Made by a program: the position numbers and the translations under genes
The notes under the pieces: generated by a model
Told to the model about the DNA's origin: nothing
The model's database searches: none
What the model saw: the letters and a program-made list of their open reading frames with translations, nothing else
Shown: in pieces, positions 25,041 through 34,927 of the stretch
Numbering within the stretch: the stretch's first letter is position 1
How the letters are laid out: each line of letters starts with the position of its first letter
Source of the DNA: Deinococcus aquaticus
GTDB lineage: Bacteria > Deinococcota > Deinococci > Deinococcales > Deinococcaceae
NCBI RefSeq assembly: GCF_028622095.1
Contig: NZ_CP115165.1
Span: forward strand, 1,376,501 to 1,440,500
Reading direction: 5' to 3'
Length of the DNA: 64,000 nt

Positions 25041-25067
25041 CGCCCGCAACCATTGAGGCTGCGGGCG
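25041..25067. terminator. Hairpin between convergent genes
   Basis: CGCCCGCA (25041-25048) pairs with TGCGGGCG (25060-25067). There is no clear T-run on either side, so it is a weak or factor-assisted terminator for the receiver gene and the Gly-rich gene. Confidence 0.4.
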
Positions 25068-25094
25068 ATCTGCGTGAATTCAGGATCAGGTGCT

Positions 25095-25625
25095 TTACAT
25101 CGTGCGGCGGCTGAGCTGGCCACCGCTGACGTACTCGCCACCGTGACGGATGGCAGCGGCCTCGACCACGTCGGCCGGAACGCTGTCATCCACGGCGACC
25201 GTGCGTCCGCCGTTGGTGGCGGTGGTGTTCAGGCGGTCGTAGTAGTCATCGTCGGCGTCGTAGGCGTTGCTGGTCTCGTCCACACCCATCGCGCCGCCCG
25301 TGGCGCCCACGGCGGCCCCCACGCCGGAACCCAGCGCGGCCATGCCCAGGATGACCGGCAGGGCCAGTCCGCCCGTGGCGATGGTGGCGCCCGTCGCCAG
25401 CACTCCGGCCACCACGCCCACGGCGGCGCCCACACCCGTGCCCTTCACGGCGCCCGCTCCGGCGTCCTCGGCGGTGCCACCCTCGACCCCGTCAACGACC
25501 GGCGCGACCGGGGTGCGGCGGTTCACGGTGGCGCTTCCCATCGTCGGGGCAATGACGCCCTGGGACTGCAGGTCGGCGATGAAGGCGTCGGCGGCGGTCG
25601 TGGTCGGGAAGATGATGTGTTTCAT
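25095..25625 (-). CDS. Glycine-rich hydrophobic protein, stress-protein-like
   Basis: A 176-residue protein. The first ~35 residues ([20 protein letters not shown]) resemble the alpha/beta start of general-stress proteins in which a short domain precedes a Gly/Ala-rich hydrophobic hairpin. The middle (about 55-115) is that hairpin: Gly-zipper-like [20 protein letters not shown] and [16 protein letters not shown], probably membrane-inserting. The C-terminus is polar and acidic. ATG 25625 is chosen because longer frames only add low-complexity sequence. No function is known to me. Confidence 0.65.
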   Translation of the reverse strand: MKHIIFPTTTAADAFIADLQSQGVIAPTMGSATVNRRTPVAPVVDGVEGGTAEDAGAGAVKGTGVGAAVGVVAGVLATGATIATGGLALPVILGMAALGSGVGAAVGATGGAMGVDETSNAYDADDDYYDRLNTTATNGGRTVAVDDSVPADVVEAAAIRHGGEYVSGGQLSRRTM

Positions 25626-25771
25626 GCCTGTAGTCTTCCCCGGCCAGCCCGCCCGCCCATGAGAATGTAGGCAAGGCACTTTGGTCTGACCCTGACGCGC
25701 CGCAGAGGCCTGTCTCATCTGACCGGCATGGCAGGACCGGACGGGCAGCGGGGCGGGCCGCCTGACGGGGT

Positions 25772-26671
25772 TTACCCGACCTGCTGCGCCTCGAACAGCC
25801 GCACGGGCTTCACGAACTCGTCCTGCGCGGCCACCAGCTGAATCTCGCGCGTGCCGGCGGCGTGCGTGCGACTCAGCAGGCCGAACAGGGCGCTCATGGA
25901 CAGACTCAGCGCCTGCGCCGACCGCCCCGCCCCCAGCGCCGCGTTCTTCAGGTAATGCCCCAGGAACAGCGCGGCGATGGCGTCCCCGGTGCCGTTGCGC
26001 GGCGGGTCCAGCGGGAGCAGCGGCGTGCGGCACAGCCACGCCCCGTCATCCGTGACGACCAGCGTCTCGATGCTCTCGCCCGGCGCGCCGCTGCGCACCA
26101 GACTGGTCAGCAGCACCACGCGCGGCCCACCCGCCCGCATCCGCTCCCGCAGCGCGCGGGCCGCTTCCAGCGCGTGCTCCAGCGTGTCCACGGTGCGCCC
26201 GGTCAGGAGTTCCAGCTCGAACTGGTTGGGCGTCACGATGTCTGCCTCCGGAATGGCCTGCGCCGCGATCAGGTCCGGCAGTTCCGGGCGCACGAACACC
26301 CCGCGCCCCACGTCGCCCATCACGGGATCGCAGGCGTACAGCGCCTCCGGGTTCGCGGCCCGCACGCGCCGCACGGCGTCCACGACCGCCGCGACCGTCC
26401 CCTCGCTGCCCATGTAGCCGCTCAGGACCGCGCCGCACTCCGGCAGCACCCCGCGCGCCTCGATTCCGTCAATCAGGTCCGCGACCGCCTCGGGCGGGAA
26501 CACCGCGCCCGTCCACGCGCCGTACCCGGTGTGATTACTGAACTGCACCGTGTGAATCGCCCAGACCTCGAAGCCCAGGCGTTGCAGGGGAAACACGGCG
26601 GCCGCGTTCCCCACGTGCCCGAAACTGACCCACGACTGAATGCTCAGGATGTTCTGCGGCGTGCCCGTCAT
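25772..26671 (-). CDS. pdxY: Pyridoxal/pyridoxine kinase
   Basis: A 299-residue ribokinase-fold enzyme of the PdxY/PdxK type, which phosphorylates pyridoxal with ATP in vitamin B6 salvage. It begins [20 protein letters not shown] (substrate-binding SxxxxGxxGN pattern), with [35 protein letters not shown] and the catalytic anion-hole [16 protein letters not shown]. Length is normal. Its start follows TATCCT by 6 nt. Confidence 0.93.
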   Translation of the reverse strand: MTGTPQNILSIQSWVSFGHVGNAAAVFPLQRLGFEVWAIHTVQFSNHTGYGAWTGAVFPPEAVADLIDGIEARGVLPECGAVLSGYMGSEGTVAAVVDAVRRVRAANPEALYACDPVMGDVGRGVFVRPELPDLIAAQAIPEADIVTPNQFELELLTGRTVDTLEHALEAARALRERMRAGGPRVVLLTSLVRSGAPGESIETLVVTDDGAWLCRTPLLPLDPPRNGTGDAIAALFLGHYLKNAALGAGRSAQALSLSMSALFGLLSRTHAAGTREIQLVAAQDEFVKPVRLFEAQQVG

Positions 26672-26677
26672 GCCCGC

Positions 26678-26683
26678 AGGATA
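26678..26683 (-). promoter_or_regulatory. Leaderless-type -10 box, pdxY
   Basis: TATCCT lies 6 nt before ATG 26671. Confidence 0.55.
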
Positions 26684-26707
26684 CCCGCCCGCGCGCCAGC
26701 CGGTCCG

Positions 26708-28252
26708 TCAGGGGGCGCGTAGCGTGAGCGGGCCGAACACCCGCGCCCACAGGTCCGCCTTGTCCCGCGCGCCTGCCAGGTCCAGCGGCGTGGCCCCCGA
26801 CACGGTCAGTTCCCAGCCGCCGTCCGCCGCGCGGCGCAGCGCCCCCAGCCGCGCGCCCCCCGCGTGCGAGCGGTCCAGGCCGTCCGCGACGCGCAGCACC
26901 GCCGCCAGCCGCGTCACCCGCGCCCGGTCCGGCGCGCTGAGTGCCATGAATTCCGCATGCGACGGCTTCGGCGGGCTCTTGCGGTGGTAGCGGGCCACCT
27001 GCGCCGTCAGCTCGATTTCACGCGGACTGAAACCCCGAAGTTCCGCGTGCCGGATCAGGTACGCCGAGTGCTTGTGGTGCGCGCTCTGCGCCACGATCTG
27101 CCCCACCTCGTGCAGCGCGCCCGCCGCTGTCAGCAGGCTGCGGTCCTCATGGTCTGCCAGCTCGCCCGCCGCGTGCAGGGCGTCCAGCAGCCCCCGCGAC
27201 AGCGCCGCCACCTGCCGCGAATGAGACAGGTTCGCGCCGAAACGCTCGGCGGTGCCCAGCACGCTCCGTTGCCGCGCACTCAGCGCCGACCGGTACGCCT
27301 GGAACCGCGACAGTTCCTCAATCAGCATCCCCTCGCGCAGCGCCCCCTCACTGACCGTCACCTCGGACGCCCCCAGCACCGTCAGCGCCGCGTGCAGCGT
27401 CGCCAGACCCGCCACGACCGTCTCGGAGCGCCGCTCCAGGCCCGGCACCCGCGCCCGCGCCGCCGCCTTCAGGCCCCGCACGTGCTCCAGCAGCGCGCCC
27501 AGTTCGGCCACCGTGAAACTCACGCCGTTCACGCTGTCCGGCCCGTCATCTGACCCGGCGCCCGACCCGCTGCCCGCCCCGCGCCGCGCCGCGATGGCCG
27601 CCGCCGCCGCCTCCGCCGTCCCGCTCGACAGCACCACCCGCGTATCCGGCCGCACCCGGAACCGCTCCGCGTACGGGGAGAGTGCCGCCCGCACCGCGTC
27701 CGTCAGCGCCTGCACCTCCTTGCGGCCCGGCACGTCCGCACGGAAGAACGCGCGCGTCATGCGAATCCCGCCCAGCGGCAGGCTCAGCACGTCACGCGGC
27801 CCCTGCCCGTCCCCCCGCACGAACTCCAGGCTGCCGCCCCCCAGGTCCAGCAGCACGTTGTCCTCACTCAACTCGACCGCGTGCGCCGCGCCCAGGTATG
27901 TCAATTCCCCCTCGCGCTCCCCCGAGATGATCGCCGGGTACACCCCCGTGCGGGCCAGCATCCGCCCCGCCACCTCCGCCCCGTTCGGAGCCTCACGCAG
28001 CGCACTCGTGGCGTACACGTGCACCTCGGCCACGCCCGCCGCCGACGCCAGCTCCCGGAACCGCGTCAGCGCCGACGCCAGCCGGTCCTCGCCCTCCGGC
28101 GACAGGTTCCCCGACCCGTCCAGGCACTCGCCCAGCCGCGTGCGGTCCTTCAGGGCGTCCAGCACCCGGAAGCCCCCCGCGTCCCCCTGCGCCGCCTCGG
28201 CAATCAACAGGTGACTGGAATTCGTGCCCACATCCGCAACGGCGACTCTCAT
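26708..28252 (-). CDS. ppx: Ppx/GppA phosphatase (exopolyphosphatase / pppGpp phosphatase)
   Basis: A 514-residue enzyme of the actin/ASKHA-fold Ppx/GppA family, with N-terminal AVADVGTNSSHLLIAEA and the second phosphate-binding loop LLDLGGGSLEFVRGDG. The central region has VVAGLATLHAALTVLGASEV. The C-terminal third is an HD-like domain (AAGALHEVGQIVAQSAHHKH). It removes terminal phosphate from polyphosphate or from pppGpp; which one cannot be told from sequence. A Gly/Ala/Asp-rich loop (RRGAGSGSGAGSDDG) in the middle is a lineage-specific insert. Confidence 0.9.
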   Translation of the reverse strand: MRVAVADVGTNSSHLLIAEAAQGDAGGFRVLDALKDRTRLGECLDGSGNLSPEGEDRLASALTRFRELASAAGVAEVHVYATSALREAPNGAEVAGRMLARTGVYPAIISGEREGELTYLGAAHAVELSEDNVLLDLGGGSLEFVRGDGQGPRDVLSLPLGGIRMTRAFFRADVPGRKEVQALTDAVRAALSPYAERFRVRPDTRVVLSSGTAEAAAAAIAARRGAGSGSGAGSDDGPDSVNGVSFTVAELGALLEHVRGLKAAARARVPGLERRSETVVAGLATLHAALTVLGASEVTVSEGALREGMLIEELSRFQAYRSALSARQRSVLGTAERFGANLSHSRQVAALSRGLLDALHAAGELADHEDRSLLTAAGALHEVGQIVAQSAHHKHSAYLIRHAELRGFSPREIELTAQVARYHRKSPPKPSHAEFMALSAPDRARVTRLAAVLRVADGLDRSHAGGARLGALRRAADGGWELTVSGATPLDLAGARDKADLWARVFGPLTLRAP

Positions 28253-28259
28253 GACAGGC

Positions 28260-28265
28260 AGCCTA
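28260..28265 (-). promoter_or_regulatory. Leaderless-type -10 box, ppx
   Basis: TAGGCT lies 7 nt before ATG 28252. Confidence 0.5.
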
Positions 28266-28304
28266 ACGGCTTTTACAGGCGGGGACGGATCACGCGCTCT
28301 CCGG

Positions 28305-30065
28305 TCAGGCGTCCGGGGGCGGCAGCCACAGGCGTTTGAAGTCGATGCGGCCGTATGCGTCCGGGTGTACGTCGCGCAGCAGCGGGTGAACCGAGCGGCG
28401 TTTCACGCGGTGGTGCGTGAGGTGCAGGTGGTGCCCGCCCAGCAGCAGCGACTCGGTGCGGTCCAGGATGGCCTCCAGCGCCGCGTGGTCCGGCGCGCTG
28501 CGGTAGCCGTCCAGCAGGGCGTCCACGCTGCGCAGGACGGCGGGGGGCAGCAGGCGGCGGAACAGCAGTTCCGGCTGCTTCAGCGCCGACCAGAACGAGA
28601 GGTGCTCGTCCGACCCGGCGATCTCGCCCATGAAGGCGAGGTCCACGTCGTCCCTGGCGTCCGGCATGGCGTCCAGTGGCGCGGGAACGACCTGCATGGG
28701 CAGGCCGAGGCGGGCGGCGCGCGCGGCCAGCCAGTCGGCCTCCTGCCGCGCGCTGGGCAGGTCCAGCACCCAGAGGCGCAGGGGCGGCCCGGCGTACGCG
28801 GCCCGCGCCAGCAGCGCCTGCGCCCGCGCCAGGGAGTGCTCGCGGGGCGGGCGGCCCAGGCTGCGGCGCGGCAGGAACGCCGTGGCGGTCAGCAACTGCT
28901 CGGGACGACCCGTTTCCTGCCAGAACGCGCGGATGTCGTGCAGCTCGACCACTGCCTCGCGCAGCGCGGCCGACCGGGCGGCGGGGCGGTGGGCATTCCA
29001 GATCAGGAAATGCACGCTGTTCTCCGGCACCCAGCGCTCGACCGGATCATGAGGCACACCGGACACATCCAGGGTGGGGGGCGCGTCCCCGCGCAGTTCC
29101 GGCACCAGGAACACCTCCACCTCGTCGATCAGGGGCCGCCCCGCGAAGTGAGCGTCGAAGGCCTCCAGCCGGAACCCGCCGTTCAGGGCGTGCCAGCGGA
29201 ACGCGCCGGTTCCGACCGGGCGGCGCTCGTCGAACGGCACGTCACGCGGGAGGATCAGCGCCTGCTCGTGCGCCAGCCTGCGAGGAAAGAACAGGTCCGG
29301 GCGGTCCAGCGTGACCTGCACCGTGAACGGCGTGGGCGCCTGCGCGTCGGCCACGCCCGGCAGGTACCAGGGCGCGCCGCGCCGCACGCGCTCCAGCGTG
29401 AACAGCACGTCCCGCGCGTCCAGCGTCCGCCCGTGGTGAAAGCTCACGCCCCGGCGCAGATGAAAGACCCAGCTTCGCCCGCCGTCCGGCGTGCCCCAGT
29501 GGTGCGCCAGGTGCGGGCGTAGCGTCCCGGTGTCCGTGTCGAACACCAGCAGCGGGTCCAGCACCTGCGTCAACAGGTGCGCCTCGGCCGCCGAGTTCAC
29601 GGTCAGCGGGTCCATGGCCGTCAGGGGCCGCGTGATGACGGTCCGCAGGCGATCCGTGCCCGCCGGGCTGACCCCCAGCCCGAAGGTGCCGCGCACCGCG
29701 TCCGTCAGCACCCACCCGCGTGGGAAGCCCAGCCGCGAGAGCCGCGCCAGTTCGGCCGCCGCGCCTGCCGCCGCCAGACAGGCTGTCAGGTCGGCCAGTT
29801 CCGCGTCCAGCGCGCCGGGAAACGCCACGCGCGACGTGTTTCCCCGCCCGCGTCCCGGCGTGTACACCAGCCGCCCCGACACGTGCAGGCGCGCCAGTTG
29901 CCGCTTGGCGGTGCGGTCACTGCACGCCCACCACGCCTGCGCGTCCGCCAGGGTCAGCGCGTGCCTTTCCTGCGCGCCGTCCCGTGCGTGCAGCGCCGCC
30001 CGCAGCGTCAGGTACGGCCAGTCCGGCGCGGTCGCCAGGGTCGGGGGCGCAGGAAAAGGGGACAC
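28305..30065 (-). CDS. SgrR-like regulator with solute-binding domain
   Basis: A 586-residue protein of the SgrR/YbaE type. The N-terminal winged helix (about 15-115) has WWACSDRTAKRQLARLHVSG. The rest is an extracytoplasmic SBP-5-like solute-binding domain without a signal peptide (LTVNSAAEAHLLTQVLDPLL, LAHHWGTPDGGRSWVFHLR, VSFHHGRTLDARDVLFTLE), so it acts in the cytoplasm as a ligand-sensing regulator. It is divergent from an MFS exporter gene with 54 nt between the starts. In E. coli SgrR answers to glucose-phosphate stress. Here the adjacent exporter is the likely target, by inference. Confidence 0.85.
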   Translation of the reverse strand: MSPFPAPPTLATAPDWPYLTLRAALHARDGAQERHALTLADAQAWWACSDRTAKRQLARLHVSGRLVYTPGRGRGNTSRVAFPGALDAELADLTACLAAAGAAAELARLSRLGFPRGWVLTDAVRGTFGLGVSPAGTDRLRTVITRPLTAMDPLTVNSAAEAHLLTQVLDPLLVFDTDTGTLRPHLAHHWGTPDGGRSWVFHLRRGVSFHHGRTLDARDVLFTLERVRRGAPWYLPGVADAQAPTPFTVQVTLDRPDLFFPRRLAHEQALILPRDVPFDERRPVGTGAFRWHALNGGFRLEAFDAHFAGRPLIDEVEVFLVPELRGDAPPTLDVSGVPHDPVERWVPENSVHFLIWNAHRPAARSAALREAVVELHDIRAFWQETGRPEQLLTATAFLPRRSLGRPPREHSLARAQALLARAAYAGPPLRLWVLDLPSARQEADWLAARAARLGLPMQVVPAPLDAMPDARDDVDLAFMGEIAGSDEHLSFWSALKQPELLFRRLLPPAVLRSVDALLDGYRSAPDHAALEAILDRTESLLLGGHHLHLTHHRVKRRSVHPLLRDVHPDAYGRIDFKRLWLPPPDA

Positions 30066-30119
30066 AGTCCGGCCATTGTGCGTCTTTTTTCCCCTTTCCC
30101 GCTACGCGACCCTGGGGGC

Positions 30120-31349
30120 ATGTGGCGCACCCTGCATCCCAACGTCAAGACCCGCATCACCACGTCGTTCCTGAGCCGGATGGTGGGCAGCATGGTCTTC
30201 CCGTTCATGGCCATCTATTTCACCGCGCACCTGGGCGCGGCGCTGGCCGGCACGCTGCTGCTCGCCGCCGGCGTCGTGCAGTTCCTGGCGGGCCTGTACG
30301 GCGGCGCGCTGGCCGACGCCTGGGGCCGCCGCCGCACCCTGCTGACCGGTGAGGGCCTGAAACTCCTGGCCTTCATCCTGATGCTCCTGGGCAACCTGGA
30401 CGGCCCGAACCCCTGGGTGACCTTCGCCGCGCTGCTGCTCGTGAACGTCTCGGGCGGCCTGATCAACCCCGCCGCCGAGGCCATGCTGGTCGACGTGAGT
30501 ACCCCCGAGACCCGCACGTTCATGTACGCCGTGAACTACTGGGCGGTGAACCTCAGCATCCTGATCGGCACGCTGGTCGGCGGCTGGCTGTACCGCGACC
30601 ACTTCACACTGCTGCTGGGCCTGCTGGTCGGCATGAGCGTCCTCACGGCGGCGCTGTGCTTCGCGCTGATGACCGAAACCCGCGCCGCCAGCCCCACCGC
30701 CCGCACCGACCTCGGCCTCAAACCCCTCCTGCGCAGCTACGCGCAGGTCGTCACCGACCGCCCCTTCCTGCTGTTCGTGCTGGGCGGCATCTGCATCCTC
30801 AGCATCGAGTTCACCCGTACCAACTTCATCGCCGTGCACCTCGCACAGGCGTTCCCGCCCGCCAACTGGCTGGGCGTCACCCTGGACGGCGTACGCGCCG
30901 CGAGCGTCCTGACCGCCGTGAACACCGTCCTGATCGTGGCCTTCACCGCGCCGGTCGCCCGCTGGCTCACGGGCCGCGACCCCCGCCGCCCCATGCACGC
31001 CGGCTTCGCTCTGTTCGCGCTGGGCTTCGCGGCGCTGGCCTTCAGCACGCACCTGCCCACCCTGATCGCCGCGTCCGTGATCCTCAGCGTCGGGGAACTG
31101 CTGTACGTGCCCACCCGGCAGGCGCTGCTGGCCGACCTGATCCCCGAGGACCGCCGGGGCGCGTACCTCGCCACGCACGGGCAGGTGTTCACGGTCAGCA
31201 AGTGGGTGGCGGCGCTGGGCCTGCCGCTGGGGGTTGCCGTCGGCGGGGCGGGCATGGGGGTGGCGCTGCTCGCGCTGGGGGCCCTGGGCAGCCTGCTGAC
31301 CGCGCTGGCCCTACGCCCGACCGCCGGGGAGAGAGTGGCCCGCGCCTGA
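30120..31349 (+). CDS. MFS efflux transporter
   Basis: A 409-residue major-facilitator protein with twelve predicted membrane helices. The family motif between helices 2 and 3 is present as GGALADAWGRRRTLLTGEG. Other segments are typical of drug-H+ antiporters (NVSGGLINPAAEAMLVDVST, YAVNYWAVNLSILIGTLVGG). The start is ATG 30120; GACCCT, a -10 variant, lies 6 nt upstream. It shares a 54-nt divergent region with the SgrR-like gene. Sugar or drug export is possible and cannot be separated by sequence. Confidence 0.9.
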   Translation: MWRTLHPNVKTRITTSFLSRMVGSMVFPFMAIYFTAHLGAALAGTLLLAAGVVQFLAGLYGGALADAWGRRRTLLTGEGLKLLAFILMLLGNLDGPNPWVTFAALLLVNVSGGLINPAAEAMLVDVSTPETRTFMYAVNYWAVNLSILIGTLVGGWLYRDHFTLLLGLLVGMSVLTAALCFALMTETRAASPTARTDLGLKPLLRSYAQVVTDRPFLLFVLGGICILSIEFTRTNFIAVHLAQAFPPANWLGVTLDGVRAASVLTAVNTVLIVAFTAPVARWLTGRDPRRPMHAGFALFALGFAALAFSTHLPTLIAASVILSVGELLYVPTRQALLADLIPEDRRGAYLATHGQVFTVSKWVAALGLPLGVAVGGAGMGVALLALGALGSLLTALALRPTAGERVARA

Positions 31350-31408
31350 ACCCGTCCGGGGAGAGGGAGGCAGATGGTTCGTCTGACGGACCGACGGTTG
31401 GATTGGGG

Positions 31409-31467
31409 GCGCCTGGCGGCGGGCTTCCCCACCCCCCAGCCCCCTACCCCAGGGGGGCAGGGGGAGC
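31409..31467 (+). repeat. Family II repeat, left arm of a 508-bp foldback
   Basis: A 59-nt arm with a C-rich then G-rich palindromic centre (CCCCCTACCCCAGGGGGG). Its reverse complement at 31858-31916 differs at one position. Related sequence occurs at 61686-61760. Confidence 0.85.
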
Positions 31468-31857
31468 AACGTTGCACTGGGCAGGTATTTCGCATGGTTG
31501 CGTGGCGGGTTGTTTGCGGGGAAGGCCACGCCTCACATGCCATCTCCCACATTCGCGCCGTTCGCCCCGCGCGCTGCGCGCACGACGGGCTCGGTTGCCA
31601 CGACGATTGCGTGGCCACACAACTGGGTGCGTGCGGGAAGGTTCTACTTTTCTGGCCATCGCAGAAGCGGTCTTTTCAAAGTCGATCAGCAGTTGTCATC
31701 AGGTTGCCCTGCCAGCCACCGCAAGCCACCTCCGGCCGTCGTGCGCGCAGCGCGCGGGCCCTGCGCGGGGGCGGCAGGATGGCGTCGAGGCCGGACACGT
31801 CAGCGCCCAGCACAACCCTGCCACCATCAGTCAAATCTCTTGCCGAGCGCAGCGACT
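31468..31857. other. Spacer of the foldback element, no gene seen
   Basis: No credible reading frame is present on either strand. A second, nested inverted repeat lies here: 20 nt at 31569-31588 (GCGCGCTGCGCGCACGACGG) is exactly complementary to 31736-31755. The inner part includes AT-richer stretches such as TCTACTTTTCTGG. This could be a structured RNA or a decayed mobile element. Confidence 0.6.
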
Positions 31858-31916
31858 GCTCCCCCTGCCCCCCTGGGGTAGGGGGCTGGGGGGTGGGGAG
31901 GCCCGCCGCCAGGCGC
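31858..31916 (-). repeat. Family II repeat, right arm of a 508-bp foldback
   Basis: Reverse-complement partner of 31409-31467 (58 of 59 positions). Beyond its inner end, GGCAAGAGATTTGACTGA (minus strand) closely matches sequence in the copy at 61686-61760. Confidence 0.85.
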
Positions 31917-31951
31917 AACCAGACGACATCAAACTCAATCCGCAATCCGCG

Positions 31952-33007
31952 TTACCCGAGTTTCAGTTGCCACTCGGTGAAGGTGCTGTACGGCGTGAAC
32001 CCCAGTGCCACGTTGATGCCCAGCATGGGGGCGTTCTCGTGCGCGTTGTGGGTCTGCACAGCCCGCGCGCCGGGACAGTGCGCCTGCGTGTGCTCCAGCA
32101 TGGCGGCTTTCAGCCACTTGCCCAGGCCCTGGCCGCGCGCGCTGGGCCGCACGGCGGTCGCGCCCTGGTACACCAGCGCGGCGCGGTCCGGGTGCCAGAA
32201 GACCTCGCTGTACCCGTCGATCTGGCCGCTGCGGGTGTCCTCGGTGGCCATCAGGTAGCGCGTCTCGCCGGCTTCCTGGATCATGGCGTCCCAGGAGCGG
32301 ATCATGTCGGGTGTGATGGTCCAGTCGTCCTGTTCCAGTTCGCCTCTGGGGGCGGTGTTCATGACCATCATCATGTCCGCCATGCGCGGCAGGTACGCGT
32401 CCGGGATGGTCGTCCAGATGTGCAGGCGGTAGGGGTCGCCGTCCGGTCGGGTCTGCCAGCGGGTCAGCAGGTCGGGGTCGAGGTCCGTGAGGGTCACGCG
32501 GCTCTGGCGCATGGGGAGGGCGGGCGTGGCCCCCAGGCTCCGCGCGAAGGCCTCGGCGGCGGGGTTGCGGCTGCTCGTGCCGAAGGTGATGGTCGTGAGG
32601 CCGTGTGCCAGGGCGGGGGCGTGTAGTTCGTTCCACAGGGCGCGGCCGATTCCGGCGCGGCGGCGCTGCGGGTGCACGGTCACGCGCACGTGGCCCAGGT
32701 GGGTGTTCTGCTCGGTGTCAAACCCCAGCCGCGCGTACCCGGTGGCAGCAGTGCCGTCCCACACGGCGAAGGCCACGCTGCGCTCGGTGGGCAGCTGGTG
32801 AGAGAGCCCCTGCGCTTCCTGCGCCGGGATCAGGGGCGGATCCTCCGGGTAGGCGGCGGCGAAACTGGCGGCCATGAGCTCCCCGACCGCCAATCGCTGC
32901 GCGGGCGTGGCGGTCGCCGGATCGAAGGCCTGCACGCCAGACGGCGTGACTGGCGGGGCGGGGGAGGGCTGCTCCGTCGTCTGGGCGGTGGTCGGGGTCG
33001 GCGTCAT
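31952..33007 (-). CDS. Tandem GNAT acetyltransferase
   Basis: A 351-residue protein with two GNAT N-acetyltransferase domains. Domain 1 (about 25-180) has the acetyl-CoA loop [20 protein letters not shown]. Domain 2 (about 195-351) has [20 protein letters not shown] and ends [16 protein letters not shown]. Both keep the Q/R-x-x-G-x-G/A pyrophosphate loop. The arrangement resembles mycothiol-synthase-like tandem GNATs, but the substrate cannot be inferred. The N-terminal ~20 residues are a Pro/Thr tail. GACACT, a -10 variant, is 6 nt before the ATG. Confidence 0.85.
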   Translation of the reverse strand: MTPTPTTAQTTEQPSPAPPVTPSGVQAFDPATATPAQRLAVGELMAASFAAAYPEDPPLIPAQEAQGLSHQLPTERSVAFAVWDGTAATGYARLGFDTEQNTHLGHVRVTVHPQRRRAGIGRALWNELHAPALAHGLTTITFGTSSRNPAAEAFARSLGATPALPMRQSRVTLTDLDPDLLTRWQTRPDGDPYRLHIWTTIPDAYLPRMADMMMVMNTAPRGELEQDDWTITPDMIRSWDAMIQEAGETRYLMATEDTRSGQIDGYSEVFWHPDRAALVYQGATAVRPSARGQGLGKWLKAAMLEHTQAHCPGARAVQTHNAHENAPMLGINVALGFTPYSTFTEWQLKLG

Positions 33008-33092
33008 ACCCCCAGTGTCCTCCCGGCGGGTCAGCGGTGAATGCGCCAGATGGCTCAGCGCGCCGTAGGCCGGGTGCCGCTGGCAGGCGCGT

Positions 33093-33098
33093 TACCCT
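33093..33098 (+). promoter_or_regulatory. Leaderless-type -10 box, DUF99 gene
   Basis: TACCCT lies 7 nt before the GTG at 33106 and decides that start. Confidence 0.55.
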
Positions 33099-33105
33099 GG
33101 GGGGC

Positions 33106-33660
33106 GTGTTCGCTCACGCCATCGGTTTCGACGACGCTCCGTTCGCGCACGGCTGGCGGGGTGATGTGCCGGTCATCGGGACCGTGTACGCCCGCACGAC
33201 CCTGCACGGCGTGGTCAGTGGCCGGGTGCGGCGCGACGGGCGCAACAGCACTGCCGAACTGACCCGGCTGGTGGGCGTCTCGCCCGATCACCTTCAGCTG
33301 ATCCTGTTGCAGGGGATCGCGCTGGCGGGCTTCAACGTGGTCGATATTCACGCGCTGCACGCGCAGACGGGCCGGCCGGTGCTGGTTGTGGCCCGGCGAG
33401 ATCCGGACCTGCCCCGCATCCGCGAGGCCCTGCTGACGCGCGTGCCCGGCGGTCAGCGCAAGTGGGCGCTGATCGAGGCGGCCGGGCCGATGGAGCCGTG
33501 CGGGCCGGTGTTCGTGCAGCGCGCGGGCCTCACGCACCCGCAGGCGCAGGAGGCGCTGCGGACCTTCACGGTCACCGGGAACGTCCCCGAACCGCTGCGG
33601 GCCGCGCACCTGATCGCGGGCGGCGTCACGCGTGGGCACAGCGCCGGTCAGCGCGCCTGA
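33106..33660 (+). CDS. DUF99 family protein
   Basis: A 184-residue protein of the DUF99 family, common in archaea and present in the Deinococcus group. It begins VFAHAIGFDDAPFAHGW, the family's conserved GxDDxPF. It continues VIGTVYARTTLHGVVSGRVR, then LQLILLQGIALAGFNVVDIH. The fold is related to endonuclease V, and a nuclease role has been proposed for relatives, but activity here is inference. GTG 33106 is chosen over ATG 33037 because the conserved domain starts there and a TACCCT box is 7 nt upstream. Confidence 0.8.
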   Translation: MFAHAIGFDDAPFAHGWRGDVPVIGTVYARTTLHGVVSGRVRRDGRNSTAELTRLVGVSPDHLQLILLQGIALAGFNVVDIHALHAQTGRPVLVVARRDPDLPRIREALLTRVPGGQRKWALIEAAGPMEPCGPVFVQRAGLTHPQAQEALRTFTVTGNVPEPLRAAHLIAGGVTRGHSAGQRA

Positions 33661-33783
33661 CCCGCCGCAGCCTGCGCGCGCCCCAGCCTGCTGGCCCCCG
33701 GCTTCTTTACACTCCCCTGAATTCTGAACGCTTCCGTCAGGCGGCATCAGCCGCCCGTCACGCGGGCGCGGCACACTGCCCGT

Positions 33784-34881
33784 ATGAAAAGCACCCTGAC
33801 CGCCCTGCTCGCCCTCGGTACCGTCGCCCAGATCAGCACCGCCTCCGCCGCGCCGAAGATCAGCGCGCAGAGCATCATCGTGAACCCCACCACGCCCGAC
33901 CTGAACGTCAGCGTCCGCGTGAACAAGGACACCACCGGCGCGCAGAACCCCGCGTACCGCGTGGACGAGAAGATCAGCATCAGTACTACCGTTAACCGCG
34001 ACGCGTACGTGTACCTGTTCAACGTCAACCCCGACGGCAGCGTCGATCAGGTCCTCCCCAACCGCCTGAGCGGCGAGAACTTCGTGAAGGCGAACACCAC
34101 CACCACCTTCCCCGCCGCCGACGCGAACTTCACGTACACCGTGGGCGGCCCCATCGGCCAGAACAAGGTCCTGGCCCTTGCCAGCCTCACCCCGCTGAAC
34201 CTCGATCAGATCAGCTCCTTCAAGACCGCGCAGGATCAGTTCGCCACCGTGACTGCCAAAGGCCAGGACGGGCTGGCGCAGGCACTGAGCATCGTCGTCA
34301 CGCCGCTCCCCCAGAACAGCTGGGTCAGTGACACGGCCTTCTACACCGTCGCCGCGCAGAACCCCGTCACGACCGGCAGCCTGTTCGTCGGCACGAACGT
34401 CTCGGGCGCCACCGTCACCCTGAACGGCCAGCGACTGGGCGGCGCGAACGTCACGTACAGCAACCTGCGTGCCGGTACGTACCCCGTCCGCGTTCAGGCC
34501 CCCGGGTACAGCGACTACACCACGACCGTCACCCTCCGCGCCGGCGCCACCACCAACCTGAACGTGGAATTCGCCCAGGCCTTCACGCCCGCCCCGACCC
34601 CCGCCCCGGTCAGCACCGGTAACAACGTGCTGGACTTCATCGGCACGCTGCTGGGCGCCATCACGAACACCCAGATGCAGGACCCCGCCCGCAGCGCCTA
34701 CGACCGCAAGGTCAGCGACCTTCAGGGCCAGGGCTACGGCCTGCAGCAGACCCGTCAGACCACCACGGGCTTCGTGGGTACGCTCGCCAAGGGCGGCAGC
34801 ACCGTCACCCTGACCGTGGACCGCGGCGCGAACCGCACCGTGCGCGTGAACGTCAGCGAGACCACCACCTACCGCTACTGA
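33784..34881 (+). CDS. Exported DUF4384 and PEGA-domain protein
   Basis: A 365-residue secreted protein. The signal peptide is [26 protein letters not shown]4384 domain follows (about 25-195): [45 protein letters not shown] domain comes next (about 200-265, [20 protein letters not shown]), a surface module often binding carbohydrate or protein. A Pro/Ala linker and a small C-terminal domain end the protein. The DUF4384 part is paralogous to the gene at 48137. The downstream half-repeat lies in the family III register, 12 nt from the stop. Confidence 0.85.
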   Translation: MKSTLTALLALGTVAQISTASAAPKISAQSIIVNPTTPDLNVSVRVNKDTTGAQNPAYRVDEKISISTTVNRDAYVYLFNVNPDGSVDQVLPNRLSGENFVKANTTTTFPAADANFTYTVGGPIGQNKVLALASLTPLNLDQISSFKTAQDQFATVTAKGQDGLAQALSIVVTPLPQNSWVSDTAFYTVAAQNPVTTGSLFVGTNVSGATVTLNGQRLGGANVTYSNLRAGTYPVRVQAPGYSDYTTTVTLRAGATTNLNVEFAQAFTPAPTPAPVSTGNNVLDFIGTLLGAITNTQMQDPARSAYDRKVSDLQGQGYGLQQTRQTTTGFVGTLAKGGSTVTLTVDRGANRTVRVNVSETTTYRY

Positions 34882-34923
34882 GCAGGACCCGGGTTGAACG
34901 GCCTTGCGGGGCCATTCAACCCG
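34879..34923 (+). repeat. Family III repeat, half copy
   Basis: After the TGA stop, 12 nt (GCAGGACCCGGG) precede TTGAACGGCC and its pairing arm GGCCATTCAA. This is the same spacing as in full copies (TGA, 12 nt, TTGAATGGC). The second hairpin and right end are missing. Confidence 0.7.
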
Positions 34924-34927
34924 AACA

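Noticed and set aside
31444..31881. Small frames in the foldback spacer
   Set aside because: They are Arg/Pro-rich, read through the palindromic arms and have no start signals.
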